Origin: Siphonodentalium dalli
Lineage: Eukaryota > Mollusca > Scaphopoda > Gadilida > Siphonodentaliidae
Direction of reading: 5' to 3'
Assembly: GCA_032622095.1 (NCBI GenBank)
Contig: CP136063.1
Span: forward strand, 177,545,956-177,609,955
DNA: 64,000 nt
A program made the position numbers and the translations under genes. Below are positions 1 through 13,635 of this stretch, piece by piece; within the stretch, counting starts at the first letter, position 1; every line of letters starts with the position of its first letter. The notes beneath the pieces were generated by a model that saw only the letters and a list, made by a program, of their open reading frames with translations, was not told the DNA's origin and ran no database searches.

Positions 1-179
1 CAGTTGCAACTCATCTGAAAAGGCATATGAATTTTTTTTAGACCTAGCTTTTCCGCTCGTAACACGGAATGTACCCAAGAAATATATCTGGACTAATCAA
101 ATCATCAATCACAAAACAAGAACTCTACTGTAATAAACTGAATTCGCCTTCAGACACAAATAAAATTGACTACGTTAAT

Positions 180-937
180 TATCGTTAGCCCGTCACTGGT
201 GGCAATCGTCAGAAACATGAAAATTTTAATTTTTTTAAATTAATTTTTTGTTTTTTAATGAGTTAATTGTGCCTTTTTTTATTTAAATTTTTGTTTTTCA
301 ATTTTACCCGATTTGACCTTGAATTGATCATTTTTAAGGTCAATGTCATGTCGGGGTCACAATTTAACCCGTCCATGACACTTCCCGTATGTAGCAAGTT
401 TGAGCTCAATCGGTTCGAGTCTATAAAGGACACACACATATATATCATTTGTGGGTACCCGTTTCAAGGTGAAGATCAACTAGGGCGGAAACACTGACCC
501 GATCCCCGTTCCTAGGAAGCCCTAAGTACGTAAGAATCACACGAGGCGCTCGTTTCTGGATACCGACGCTGACGCCCGTGTACAGACATAATAATCACAT
601 TACGCACATACGCTCTTTATCAACGACACTGCGGATAGGAACGCTCTTTAACTATCAACGCGATTAACCCGCAGTGCCGTTTTTGTGACTGGGAGTGAAG
701 AACGGGTGGTCGGAGCTTCTCCAAAACGCCGCGACGACCATTCCCGTGGGATTTTACCCTTAGATAGGAAGTTTGAGCTCAATCGAGCCAGCCATTTTCG
801 AGTCTATAGAGGACAAATACACACACACACCCTCACACACACCCACACCCTCACACACGCACACACACCCTCACACACACCCTCACACATACACCCTCAC
901 ACACACACACCCACCGCACCCACACACACACACACAC

Positions 938-978
<41 letters not shown>

Positions 979-1980
979 CGAAGTCTCAAAATATATAGTA
1001 GACTAGCAGGTTAGCCCGCCACTGGCGTGGTTGGTCAGAAACATGACATTTTTTGAATTATTTTGTTTTTATTTATTTATTTATTTATTTTTTTTTTAAT
1101 ATTAATTTAATTTTTTTTTTTTTTTTTTAATTTTAAATTGTTTTAATTTATTTTTTAAATGAATTTTTTGTTTCTGGCGGAAAAATTGACCCGATGAAAT
1201 CCCCCCTTCCTAGGAACGACAGACAACGCATTGTTTGTTTTTCAATGTGATAATTCATGGTACCCGTCCTAAACATCCCCGTTCCTAGATTAGTCCCCGA
1301 ATTGACCCGATGAAATCCCCCCTTCCTAGGAACGACAGACAACGCATTGTTTGTTTTTCAATGAGTTAATTCATGGTACCCGTCTCCCCGAAACAAGCGG
1401 ACAGTCAATTAATCCCGTCGTGAAATCTCTCTGCATAATATTTCGAGCGATAGCGTTGCGTTGAATTGTAAACAAACGCTGCTTAGGTCAATTCTGCCTT
1501 TTTAATCGAGATAATTGCATTTCGTCGCGCATCCGTATTTCGGACGCATGGGGTCAGTCGTTTAGCCACGTCCATTGCAATAAAGAGCGTTAATCCTTAA
1601 CACCTCCGAATATGGTCAATATAAAGATCATGCCTTAACCCCCGAAGTGGCGTTTGCGGTGATTTTGATGATTGGGAAGGGAGAAGAGGTGCTCTGAGCT
1701 TCTCCAAAACGCGACCACGACGGTGTCCGTGGGATTTTATACTTATATACGAAATTTGAGCTCAATCTGTACACGCGTTTTCGATTGTCAATATAAAGAT
1801 CGTTGATGCCTTAACCCCCGAAGTGGCGTTTGCGGTGATTTTGATGATTGTGAAGGGAGAAGAGGTGCTCTGAGCTTCTCCAAAACGCGACCACGACGGT
1901 GTCTGTGGGATTTTACATTTATATACGAAATTTGATATATATATACGGAAGTCTGAAATTATATAGTAGACTAATTAGGA
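180..1980 (+). repeat. Duplicated low-complexity block
   Basis: TTAGCCCGTCACTGG (187) and TTAGCCCGCCACTGG (1010) repeat with their surroundings. TTGAGCTCAATC recurs at 400, 770 and 1755. A block of about 85 bp (ACCCGATGAAATCCCCCCTT) is duplicated at 1190 and 1310. Another of about 165 bp (AACCCCCGAAGTGGCG) is duplicated at 1615 and 1788. No gene is seen. Confidence 0.7.
820..970 (+). repeat. CA/CACCCT microsatellite
   Basis: ACACACACCCTC repeats grade into a plain (CA) run ending in TATATATA. Threonine-histidine frames through it are artefacts. Confidence 0.92.
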
Positions 1981-4900
1981 AAAGTAAAAGTAGTTATTAT
2001 TGTGATAGTCTAGAACAAAATAAAATGATATAAAAAAACATGGAAAATTCTTTAAAATGCCATCAATAAAAATAAAAAATCGTGTAACTACCCTAAGATA
2101 TTTAATGATAACAATATAGAGCTATCTGACCCGAACATAATAGCCAAAACATTCAATGACTACTTTTCAAAAATCGGTGAAAACACTAGCAGTTCTATTC
2201 ATTCTGAAATCGCAGAGGCAGACTTTACTGACTACCTTCGAAATAGACAAATAAACGAATTATAAATCGAACCCACATCCATTCAGGATAGGAAATAATA
2301 TTAACATGTTATTCTATGAAAGGAAAAAAGAACAAAGATTACATCGGAATATCGACTGAAATCATGAAAGAGACTATCTTCATAATAGCCCCAGCACTTA
2401 AGTATATATTTCATCTTTCGTTTGAACAGGGAATAGTCCCAATGAACATGAACATCTCTAAAGTAGTCCCCATTCCCAAAATAAACAATTTTCGCCAAGG
2501 GAATAACACATTATCGTCCAATCAGTATCCTTCCATCGTTCTCTAAATGCTTGAAAAATTAATGCAAAAACGACTAGTAGATTTTCTTAAAGACAATGAA
2601 ATCTTGCATAAACACCAATATGGATTTAGACCAAACCACTCAACGTTTCATCCTATTATGCACCTTCTAGATCATTTCGTTAACAATAATGATAAACCGA
2701 CACGGGATTCCACCCTAGCCCTGCTCCTTTACTTATCTAAAGCGTTCGATACAATAGACCACAATATACTGCTATCAAAACTTGACCACTATGGTATTAG
2801 GGGTGTAGCAAAGTCGTGGTTCCATGGTTATTTATATGAGAGGAGACGATAATTATGTTGAATATTGCGGGAGTGCTTCAAACCTTGTGAATACTTCCTA
2901 TGGAGTCCCCAAGGCTCAATTCTTGGGCCGATTATATTTTTAATATACGTGAATGATATGGCAAATTATACAACAATGGACTTGTTATCGTATGCCGATC
3001 AGGGATGGGGTAATTGTAATTTGTAATTGTAATTGATTGTAATTAATTACAATTTTTCAAGTAATTGCATGTAATTGGTAATTGAGTTTATTCTCAATTA
3101 CATGTAATTGCAATTGTAATTGGTTAGGATGTAATTGTAATTGTAATTAGGGTTTAATTTCAATTACTTCAAAATCACAGGTACTTGTATCTTCTCAAAG
3201 TTCTCTTTCATGATTCATCCAATGGTTTCTTCAAATGTTGTTTTTCTTCCAAATTTCAAAGTGTAAGACTGGTGACTGGCTATCACTATGTTGTCACAAC
3301 ACTGAGTTTTTATACACTGTGTCTCAATGGTGAATTCTGTTGACACCTCCTGTTTGTTTGCTTAAGCATTGGTTAACCTTTAAGGTAGAAGGCTTGTTTT
3401 GATAAATACAAAGAGAAACCAACTTCAAATAATTGACATTAGATCACAATAATATATCACTCTTATGATCATGTTTCATTATCTCCATCTGTTATGGTAT
3501 ATATGCTATGGTAGATATTCATACCAACCATTGCTAATGCTATCAACATGTCTACAAAAAATCTGGCAGCATTTCAATTGCAGAAAGACACATCGTGTCC
3601 TATGAAAGCGAAGTTCCAGTTCCAAAAAAGTTACCTCCAATTTTGTGACACATCTGAAGGTAAGTTTACATTTCTATGTATTAGTTTTGTTTAATTTCAT
3701 TGACATATAACTTCAGTCATATGGTGGTATGGTATATGCATTGTTTCTTGTCCCTTCTAATTTGAAACTGAATGACAAAGTGGGAACAGATATCTGCCTC
3801 AATAACCCCCCAATTAGCACTGTCTGATGGAGGCATTGTGTTACCAGTAAGCTGGTGGCCACAAAGGCTAATTAAGTTTATGACTCTAATTAACAATCAG
3901 AGTGTTGATTAACTCATTGTCCTTTGCAATTGGCCTGGCTGTGTGTCTGACTTACTGAGATAGTCTTATTCCCTTAATAATTAAATGATGGATACATATG
4001 TGTTACTAAAATACTCTATTATTTTCATTTTATAGCGAAAGCATCAAGATGTCTATGAATCCACAGTCACACAAGCACTATCAGCAATTGATCAACAACC
4101 TACTGGGATCTTTTAGTATGCAAAAACATCGGTCAAGAATGCCAAAGCATTGAAGATAGTTAGCAAAGTTCATACATCTCTGATATCATTCCAATTTCTA
4201 GAAGATCAATCCCGACTACAAGCTGACAATGCGACACGCTGGAATTGCCAGCTATAAATCATGATTCGCTCAGTTCTACAAACACCTATACTGGACTCAG
4301 TACATTGGCTGCTCTGTACCAAGTGTGCTTCACTGTGTATTTCATCTTGCTTGTATTGAATTTATGTTTTGTTATCAAATAGAGTTTATATAAATAAAAA
4401 GTGTTCCTACTTCAATGATGTGCTGAAATGTAATTGTAATTGTAATTGAATTACATTTCAAAGTAATTGTAATTGTAATTAATTACATTGTGAAATAGAT
4501 GTAATGGGAATTGTAATTGTAATTGAAAAATGTTGAACTAATTGTAATTGTAATTAATTACATTCACAAGTAATTGCCCCAAGCCTGATGCCGATGATAC
4601 TACACTCTTTACAAGCGGTAGAAATTGGGAATTAGTACAAAGATATGCCAACAACGAATTATCCAATGTATTCGATTGGTGCTGCTGTAATAAACTTTCA
4701 ATTGATATTAATAAAAGCAAATATATGCTCATACACCCACAGAATAATGACAAAAAAATGGAATACTTTGAAAATAAAGTTAAATCACATTCAATTGAAT
4801 CGAATAGGGTACGAATCGTCAACAAATTTTTTAGGTATCCATATTGATGAGAACTTGACGTTCAAAAAGCACATATCCATAATCTGCTCTAAAATATCAC

Positions 4901-5422
4901 ATGCAATATACTGTATCAATAAGGTGAAAAAAATTTCCCGAGTAAAGCGTTGAAAACTTTGTACTATGCCTTGATTCAAAGCCACTTAGTTATTCAAATA
5001 TGGGGTCATATTCCAGAAGTCAAGAAAAATTTCCTATTACAAAAACGAGCAATGCGTATAATATGCAATAAGACGTATAGGAGTCATACGGACCCGCTCT
5101 TTAAAACAGAGAATATTTTGAAAATATATTACTTACACACTATCAATTCGACAATGTTCGTGCGTGACTGGTATCATGACCGTCTGCCGGCTTCTTTAAA
5201 ATGATGTACAACAAACGAGCAAAATCAACTCCAAGACACCCTAATCCCCTGCTGCTAGAAAAACCTAGAACCGAATTTTCAGGAAGACTACCACATCACA
5301 CCTTCCCCACAATATGGAACAGCCTTGAAGCTGAATACACAAGCATACAAAGCAGGCACATATTGAAGAAACGCTTACAGACAAAAATACTTGGTAATTA
5401 TCTTTTAAAATGTACGCTGTAA
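1970..5422 (+). pseudogene. LINE relic, reverse transcriptase, split by a hAT element
   Basis: Coding remains of a CR1/Jockey-group non-LTR retrotransposon run in several frames over 2040-2999 and 4596-5422. In order: DPNIIAKTFNDYFSKIG before the RT; the Q-Y-G-F-R-P-N-H-S-T block near 2610; LSKAFDTIDHNILLSKL near 2735; a decayed PKGSILGP block near 2910; then SYAD, interrupted, with DTT resuming after the insertion. Downstream are NKLSIDINKSKYM, FLGIHIDENLTFKKHI and the thumb and C-terminal NSFF-like region ending near 5422. Stops at 2544-2546 and 2850-2852 and several frameshifts make it non-functional. No endonuclease is seen, so the copy is 5'-truncated. The clade is not resolved. Confidence 0.85.
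3000..4587 (+). mobile_element. hAT-superfamily element, decayed, 8-bp target duplication
   Basis: The element starts CAGGGATGGGGTAATTG and ends with the inverted relative CAATTACTTGCCCCAAGCCTG-type end. It is flanked by exact 8-bp repeats ATGCCGAT at 2992-2999 and 4588-4595. TAATTG repeats fill both subterminal regions. Inside, around 4140-4254, a frame reads KALKIVSKVHTSL then SRLQADNATRWNCQL before a stop at 4255. The D-x-x-T-R-W-N motif is typical of hAT transposases, so this is a shrunken descendant of an autonomous copy. A short exon-like frame at 3548-3659 with GTAAGT after it leads to a stop if joined to the acceptor at 4036, so I do not call it coding. Confidence 0.85.
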
Positions 5423-8289
5423 AAACACAGGATGTCCTGACTGTACCGATACATAATAGGAATACTTATATTTATATAAACACCATGTCCACATAGTTCT
5501 ATTCGACAGCACAAGCATAGTTCTACTCTACCATTTTTATTTCCACCACCTCGTCCTCGATCATATCAAAGGCTATAATACCAACACCACGATGACTATA
5601 ACGCAAGCCATAATATAGACACATCAAAAGGTTAATAAGCATATTTGAAGTAATGGACACTCATGCCGAGTCTGCGCATCCAATATATGATGGTATACAC
5701 ATAATTATCACATTTAGTTAACATTCTCCCAAAACCTCACTCAACAAAATGCCCTTCCGGCGAATCATATAAATTAATATTTATTTTTATTTTTACTATA
5801 AAAGATGCATACTCTCTCCCCGGAATCCTATGCATTACTTATGTGTATGAAATAATAATTCTGCGTCGGATGAGACGTCGTGTTGAGCTTGAGTTCTGAG
5901 ATTTCATCATGAGAACTTCTCTAAAATCTGAATACTATTCTCTCAATCTTCGTTTGAAACTAAGACAGAAAGTTCTCATATTTTAGAATATGTGACAAGA
6001 ACGTAACGTTTCCGGGAAGAGATAAAGCGATACAGTGATCATTCGTCTGGATTGGCTCACAAACATAAAAACAGTTGTTGTAAAAATTCCCTGAATATTT
6101 TGTCTTAGATTATTTGTTATATATACGATTAGTCTGTACGTGTACGTGGATATGAATATGAATAATACTCACGCTATCTGATAAATTATTTGTATAATGA
6201 TATTTGTTTTGGGGGAAGCAGGAAGACAGCCCGACAGGGCTATGTTCTCCCCAGCAATATACTGAATTATTATCTAGTTATATGTTAATTTATTGTACTA
6301 TTCATATGTGTATTGTAAATAAAATTATCCTATCCTTATCGCCATCGAGAGTCACGACATTGCATTTAATTAATGTACAAGAATGACGGTGTGTTGTAAA
6401 TTTGGATTAATATTCTTAAAAATAACTATTTTGTACAAGATTATTCTCCATTTCTATTTGATCATTAACTTTAAATGCACCAAGGCCACATATACGAGAA
6501 ACGTATTACCTTTTCTACAACCGCATCGCCGCGTTTACCCATTCTCCCTAATGTTACACATATTTACTGCATACAAAACCATAAACAGCAACATTGAGTG
6601 AATGATAAACACAGAACTAATAACTTTAAACGCGGATGACCTGATATTTAACGCAAGTATGTGGGTGGCAATGGTAATATAATTTCAAACAACAAGATAT
6701 TGAAAACTAATATATAGTGTGCATTGCGTGGTACATATTCCCGTTGTAAAGTTCCGATCAAAGTAATTTGAACAAAATGGTCTACTAAGAAACTGGGTTG
6801 GGAGCAGCATGAAAATTAGTTTTAAATAAAATTTACGATGTACAGTCTCATCGATCTAGTGAGATAGGGTACTATTCTGTTGAAGATATAAGTGTTTCTT
6901 TACAGTATATATATATATAATCAGCATTACGACATAAGTGTGTGGTTTATTATCACGGAGATGGTTGAAAATTCCGGAAATGTAACTAGTATTTACACAT
7001 CAAGGGTGTACACTTCAGTGTCTGCGTTACATTCAATAATTCATCATCATTCCAAATGAAACTACCACGCACTGTGTGACGAAATATTACTTCGTGTGTT
7101 GAATGCCCGAAATAACTGGTTTTGGCCCGACTGTTGGATGCATTGTAAGAAGAAAACCCGAACGTAAATCATTTGGTTAACGTGCGTTGCAGTGATCGAT
7201 AAATCATTCAGATAGATAAGTTTATATATGTGTACCTTTAAAGATATATAGCAACATACTTGTAAATTACCAATGTGCATTTTCGCTTATAGGTGGTTAT
7301 CCAATATGTTGCTTTCATCGTAGCATGGATTGGAGTTGCGGCCATTTTGACAGCCATTTCATCGCCGCGATTGCATTATTTTCTGTCCTTGTCACTCTAT
7401 TTGCCCACTATACTAGAATTTCACACAAACTGGTATATATCGGGTGGAGGATTAATGCGTTCTGGTGTTTGCCGATAAGGAATATTGTAGAAAACCCTAC
7501 TTACTTCAAGGTCGAAAAATTGGCATTTAAAAAATCTCTGTAAAAAAGTTTGCTCAAAGCGGATTTCAGCGGATTTTGGATATGTTGTAGAGGATATATT
7601 CCTCTTCAAAATGGAATAAAAACCAACAGTCCACATTTATTCTAGGTCAAACCTTTTATCGACCAGACTACTAAGGGACATTCGACTTCACGATGATAAG
7701 CCGGCCTATATGGATATTGTAACCGGGACATTCCGTTGAAAATATAAGGGTATCGGTATTAGAAAGAAAAACTTTTAGAAGTCAATGCGTATATAGACCG
7801 TGAGCTACCATATGGCCACCCTCCCCATGTGCGGATTTTTGCCGACTGTGTTTTTCCGATAGACGGATGTATTTCACACATTTTTCTGCTTGTTTGCCAC
7901 TCGGGCGTGGGGGATTTTTCATTTTATAGCGATTTTCATCAAACGACTGTGATTTTTTGCGATAAAATCCTTATTGTGGTAGGGGGAAATTTCTCTCAAA
8001 ATAAATACTAAAACTGTATGTATCTTTTCAAACTCAGTTTCATTCGAACTGTATATAATAAGTGTCTGCGTCGATAGCGTTACATGGGTACCTGACTCGA
8101 TATTTTTGTTAAAGTAACACCGGTGGTATGATTTTTCATTTATTTTGAAGATATATCTGAAAAAGTACAGTGTGTGACCTTACGCATGCATAACGTATTT
8201 AAACTATGAACAATACCGATATTTCCACGAGAACATAGGTCAGGACAGTTTTCTATAACATTCCACGAACACATGGATGTATATAGGTA
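5423..8289. other. No gene recognised
   Basis: AT-rich sequence after the LINE relic. It has short chance frames only, a TA run near 6905, and stop codons throughout. The start is probably 3' untranslated LINE sequence. 7800-7830 shares about 23 bp inverted with 18495-18525. Confidence 0.6.
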
Positions 8290-8951
8290 GTGATTATTCA
8301 CATATTTCGAGGCCATTGAATCCAAGATGGCCGCCAAATTTGAATATCTGACCTGGTCAATTTTAACTCGCAATCACTCGGAGTTTATGAGGCATTAAGT
8401 CGTGCGATATGTCATTCCATTGATAGTTGAGTACTTCTTATTTATAGGTATGAATACATTTAATATATTTAAAATGGCCGCCAAAATGGCCACTGGAAGT
8501 GGAAAATATGATGCTTTAATTTCCACTAATATCTTCCAGATCAGTTTCTGCTGTTCGGAGATGGTTGAGGATTATGACCTTATTTTTATATTTTTATCTT
8601 AAATGATCAATGGGGTAATGAAAAAAGCAATTATTGGGGTCCTTGCCCCTTCCGATCCCACAAAATTTTGATTTTACATAATGCGGTATCAAATTTCACA
8701 AACAGATAACAATTGGGTTTCTAGTCATGTTTTCAAAAGGAATGAGCAGAACTGTAGAATGTAAGTGAGGCCTACCATTACCCATGATATTCCAACTCAT
8801 AGGAACAAAAGTTGTTACTTTGGCTCAAAATGGCCTCCAATGTGGCCGCCAAAATATGGAGTCTAACAAATTACGACTTAAGACCTAAAGACATGAAACC
8901 GGTTTTTTTGTAATACCGAAGCATATAAAAAAATCCTTTTTACCTTCACCT

Positions 8952-9389
8952 GTGAGTCTATGGAATGGTCTACCACCGGAGGCCAAAAAGTGTGAAACCA
9001 TATCGGATTTCAAATCTTTTCTTAAAACTGACCTCGTCGTGATCCCCCGTTACATGGAATTTGCTTACACAAGACGAAGTCAAATTTTCCATTGTCGATT
9101 ACGACTAGGGTGTAGCAATCTGAATTACGACTTATATCGCAATCATTTACAAGACAATCAATACTGTATATGTGGCGAAGTTGAAACAGTATCACACTTC
9201 TTGCACTATTGCCCAGTCTTTGAAGCCGAGAGAGACATATGTTTCAGCAACCTTAATAATTTGGAAACAAAAACACTCTTAGAAGGTTCAAAATCACTTT
9301 CCTTATCCAAAAACATTGAGATATTCGCTAACATTCAGAAATATATAGAACTAACTGACAGATTCAAGCCATATTATGCACAAACCTGA
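8952..9389 (+). pseudogene. LINE 3' fragment, C-terminal region after RT
   Basis: An open 145-codon frame begins SLWNGLPPEAK, continues through SQIFHCRLRLGCSNLNYDLYRNHL and contains CICGEVETVSHFLHYCP, a C-x-C..H..C zinc-binding motif. This is the C-terminal end of a CR1-like LINE ORF2. The domains before it are absent, so it is a 5'-truncated insertion. It sits inside the left arm of the large palindrome (8290-17675), whose sequence resumes near 9690. The absence of stops suggests a fairly recent insertion. Confidence 0.78.
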
Positions 9390-10619
9390 TGTATACGATC
9401 TTAGGCTATGCATGGAACAAAATTAAAAACACATTTAAATTAAATTATGTGCAATATCGATCCCAAAGTACCCTGCCAAAACTTGCTACGATTGGAAGGG
9501 GGCTGTCAGGCACATTATAATTAAGAATAACAACAGTAATTTCATTGAGCTATATACATTCATATACATCGAAATGTACATTCTATTTTTGTCTGTTTGA
9601 AACGGTTACCATTCAATATTTTATATGTGTAGGAGATGGCTTAAGATAAGCACTATGCTTACTGCCAAATCCCATTATAACCATCTATATATATATTTCT
9701 GGTTAATATTTTACTATTGTAAGAAAGACATTACGAGAAATATTGGATTTTATTCTCCCAAACTTGACATAAATATCGGCAAAAAATCTCTTCTCGGGTT
9801 TTTTTAAAAGTAAAATGTAACTATCTTTGGTACGAAAGGTGTCTATTGTTTTGATCTACCTTAAATGTGTCACACTGAGGTTTTTTGTGACCAAATTACT
9901 CAAGATGGCTTCCAAAATGGCAACTAAATTGGGTAAAAGTTGATTTTCACATATATCCGAAGCATAATGCTCTACTGTTCCGAAAAGGTAGAAAAGTGTG
10001 ACTCTCTTGGTTATTAGACATGTTAGATAATCGACTGACAACTAAATATTAAATTTTGGTTGTCACAGTACATTATGAAGAATGAACATTTAATTTTCAT
10101 GCAGTGAGAGCGACCATAATATGCGGCTACTCTATCCCATTAGCATAACACGTTATCAACTTTTGTCAGGAAATCATTTAGCATATCCAACACTGGGCAT
10201 AAACGCCAATGAGGACTCTCTGACGTGGCCTCTCTATCGATTAACATTGAATTATTGTGGAAAGCGATAGCCATCCGAGGTACACATGTACAACTCGCCA
10301 AGACCATAGAGTCACTCCATGTACAAATAAACACAAGAAAACTAAGATGCATGCATCAGGTCGGCCGTGAACTATCTACCATAGAATTGTTGTAGCTATC
10401 GATTATACATTTTGGAACACCTGTCTGTATGTATGTGTGTATGCATGAATGCATGTGTGTATGTGTTATAGACTCTAACACTGCTCGACTGATCCGACTC
10501 GGATTTGGTATTTAACGTGTCAACTTGACCTCGCTCATAGGCATGTTTCTGGACCTTGACCGATCCGACTAAAAAATTGTGTGTAGGACTACTTCGATCT
10601 CGGGAGCAATATGGACGGG

Positions 10620-11060
10620 TCCAATTTCACGTGGGACCATGTTCTCGAACGTGCTGATGTAGGCATGTTTCTGGACTATTTGGACGGGTCAAATCTTGAT
10701 CCCGACCTGACTTTGACATTCAAAAAGATCAATTCAAGGTCAAATCTGGTAAAACGGAAGTATTTCAACGAAATATAATACCTACTGTTACTTTTGTCCC
10801 AGGAGTGTTTCGGGTGGGTCAAATTATGACCCTGACCTGATCTTGACATTCAAAATTGTCAATTCAAGGTCAAATCGGGTAAAGCCGGGCGGATTTCGAC
10901 TGGTATTTTTGTCGTGACTTTTGTCCGGGGAGTGTTTTGGACGGGTCAAATCGTGACCCGACATGACGTTCACCTTTAAAATGGTCAATTCAAGGTTAAA
11001 TCGCGCAATTCTCCGAAAATCAGAGGGGAACATCCCGGACGAAGTAGGGTCCACCAGCTA
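10620..11060 (+). repeat. Tandem repeat of the same 120-130 bp family
   Basis: Four degenerate units contain GGACGGGTCAAAT, TTGACATTCAAAA and CAAGGTCAAATC, near 10615, 10680, 10805 and 10935. Confidence 0.72.
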
Positions 11061-11209
11061 CTATTATATATTTCTAGATTTAGTTACAAACTAAATACCT
11101 GTATATTGTACAAAGAAATGTTTGACAAATATATCTGTATCAATATTACCATACGGGTCATTAAAATAGATACGACGAAACAAATTTTGAAGGGTGCATG
11201 GTATCAGGT

Positions 11210-12620
11210 AAATTTTTATATTTCAAATGATGACAGGAATGCGGAAAGTTGAAGTACCTACGTAATACTGACTATCCGAATGAAGAGATATACATGTATA
11301 TAAAAACCAAAATAGAAGATGACTGCTGGCGACAATGTTTTCCAAAAAAATTCAAAGCATTCGATAGCTCCCATCTAGTTGTCAGCCCGAAGATCAATAT
11401 AAAGTGTGGTGACTATCAGATGAGGGATATGACTGTACAGTTGCTAAACAATTCAGTCACGCAAAAGAGGATCAAACAGTAAGATACCAAATTGCTGCCT
11501 GTGGTAATGTTTTTTAACGAAATTCGGGAAAATTAGATTACTCTCACCCTGGTTATCCAGAAGATCATTGTGGAATCTGGTGACGATCGGACAAGGGGTG
11601 TCGTCTGTAGGATCAACCAAATTATTTAGCCATAAAAATAGTAAAATTCCAGATCACCGCTGGCAGTGATGTCTTCACAAGGACAGCTTGAGAACAAAAC
11701 ATGGCTCACATCTAGCGGTGACCCAAACTATCCACGTGAGAAAAAGTTCTCCAATAAAAGCTGGCTGCAGGGTGCGCCAATTGATTCAAATTCGAAATTT
11801 AACAGGGTGTACTGCTTGTGGCCATGTTTTCCCCGCATATTTGATAGACTTATGGACAAAACCACTGAATCCGTTGAATCAATATACATGTATACATGGA
11901 TTAATTTATATGCATTGTTATACACAGTACTGGTATATAAAGGTACTGAAAATAACAATATTACTAGTATACACAAAATAAACCATATATCATGGCTATC
12001 GGTTCTAATATCCGAATATGACAGCTGATAACTTGGTGTGAATTGAAGAGTGTTGGTGTCTCAAGCATATCTAACCCTCCACGTTAGAAACATGCCATTA
12101 AATGTCATAAGTATAATCTAGCTTGAGGACAGAAGTTATCCATAAAACCCCCCTTAATTCAACCAGGTCCTCGCGCGATGTATGGTCGATCACATGATGA
12201 TCTAGGGGGGATTAGAATTGTTGTATAAAAACAGCACTGCATGTAAATATAAAATAAAATAGTGCTACATCTTATTACAGATTATTGCCATATATAATCA
12301 GTGACTATACAGACAGTCTGACAAAATAAAGTTTCAGTGACACTCTATCCGAAGAGGGGAATAATTCCATCTGTTACAGTCAATGGAGCAATTATGAATC
12401 TGGAAAGGTGAAATTTCTAACTAATACTAGATATCGACATGACGCGATAACATATAACGTAAATGTAATATGGCCGCTGGCGACCATTTTTTCCTATAAA
12501 ATAAAAAAAATATTTGATAGCTCTCATCTGATAGATCAATATCAAGATAAATATCAAGTTTAGTGATGATCGGATGAGTGAAGTGGACTGTGCTAAACGG
12601 TTTAGTAATGCTTAAAAAGA
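11210..12620 (+). repeat. Degenerate large tandem repeat
   Basis: Blocks near 11320-11480, 11650-11800 and 12470-12620 share CTGGCGACAATG/CTGGCGACCATT, GATAGCTC-CATCT and ATCAATAT-AA pieces at irregular spacing. No coding region is seen. Confidence 0.45.
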
Positions 12621-12930
12621 TTTTTACCTTAATATTTTTATGTTCACTTTATAAACTTCACTGAGTCATCTTTGTCATGTATTGAGTTTGATATCTTTTG
12701 TTAACAGTTTATAAATCATGTATGTCTCATGTTTGTTATTTTAATTTATGTGTTTATTATCATTAAATAAAGTTGAATTCCTTAAAAAGATTCTTACCTC
12801 AATGTTTTTATGTTCACTTTATAAACTCCACTGAGTCATCTTTGTCATGTATTGAATTTGATATCTTTTGTTAATAGTTTATAAATTATGTATGTCTCGT
12901 GTTCGTTATTATATTATATACACTTTATAG
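12605..12930 (+). repeat. Direct duplication of a retroelement-like 3' end
   Basis: TTTTTATGTTCACTTTATAAAC, CACTGAGTCATCTTTGTC and ATCTTTTGTTAA occur at 12645-12725 and again at 12807-12885. The first copy ends in ATTAAATAAAG, polyadenylation-signal-like. Confidence 0.65.
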
Positions 12931-13635
12931 TGTGTTTCAGAACGAAAACAAAATGAATAAAATCAACAAATTTGTAAATTTAAAAACAATTCAAACGTTG
13001 TTGTATTCCATGTCCCAGCCCGGACATATACACCAAATTTCAATAATATTCATTGAGAAACAACGGACCAAACGCCATATAACACCCCGTATGCATCTTT
13101 TATTCCGAGTTGGCCTTTTATTCCGAGTTGGCACTTGCCGATTGGGGCGAGTTAGCCACGAGGCGAGTACACCGATTCCGACACCTTTTCTATTTGCAGC
13201 AGGTTAAGTTTACGCGTAATTTAATTCACAAAGTTCCCCAATTGGTATCGTAAATAGAGCGACCTTATTTGACAGAGAATGCCTCTGTTATTGATTATAA
13301 AGTTGCTATACATTAAAAACGACAATTCACATGCTCGTTCAAGCGCAGTAGTCTATTTTCCCCATGTTGAAGGACATCCACAAATACTAAATAACGCTAA
13401 CTTACTGCCGAATGTTTTACACGACAACTGTTAACATATTTGGGCTGAATTCATCTGACGCGGTATTATTCCTCAAAATAAACAACAAAACCATCGTTAC
13501 TTGGAAATGTAGTTTGGGCTAACATTTACATAAATCCTCCATATCATTATTCCGACACACACGTCAGATGAAAAAGTCACATGAAGTAACCGGCCAAATT
13601 GGCCGAAACGACACATAAAACAATATAGACGCTCG

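Noticed and set aside
685-1014. Open frames rich in Thr-His-Pro
   Set aside because: They are translations of the CA/CACCCT microsatellite.
3548-3659. Exon-like frame followed by GTAAGT inside the hAT element
   Set aside because: Joining it to the acceptor near 4036 gives a stop after seven codons, and no known motif is present.
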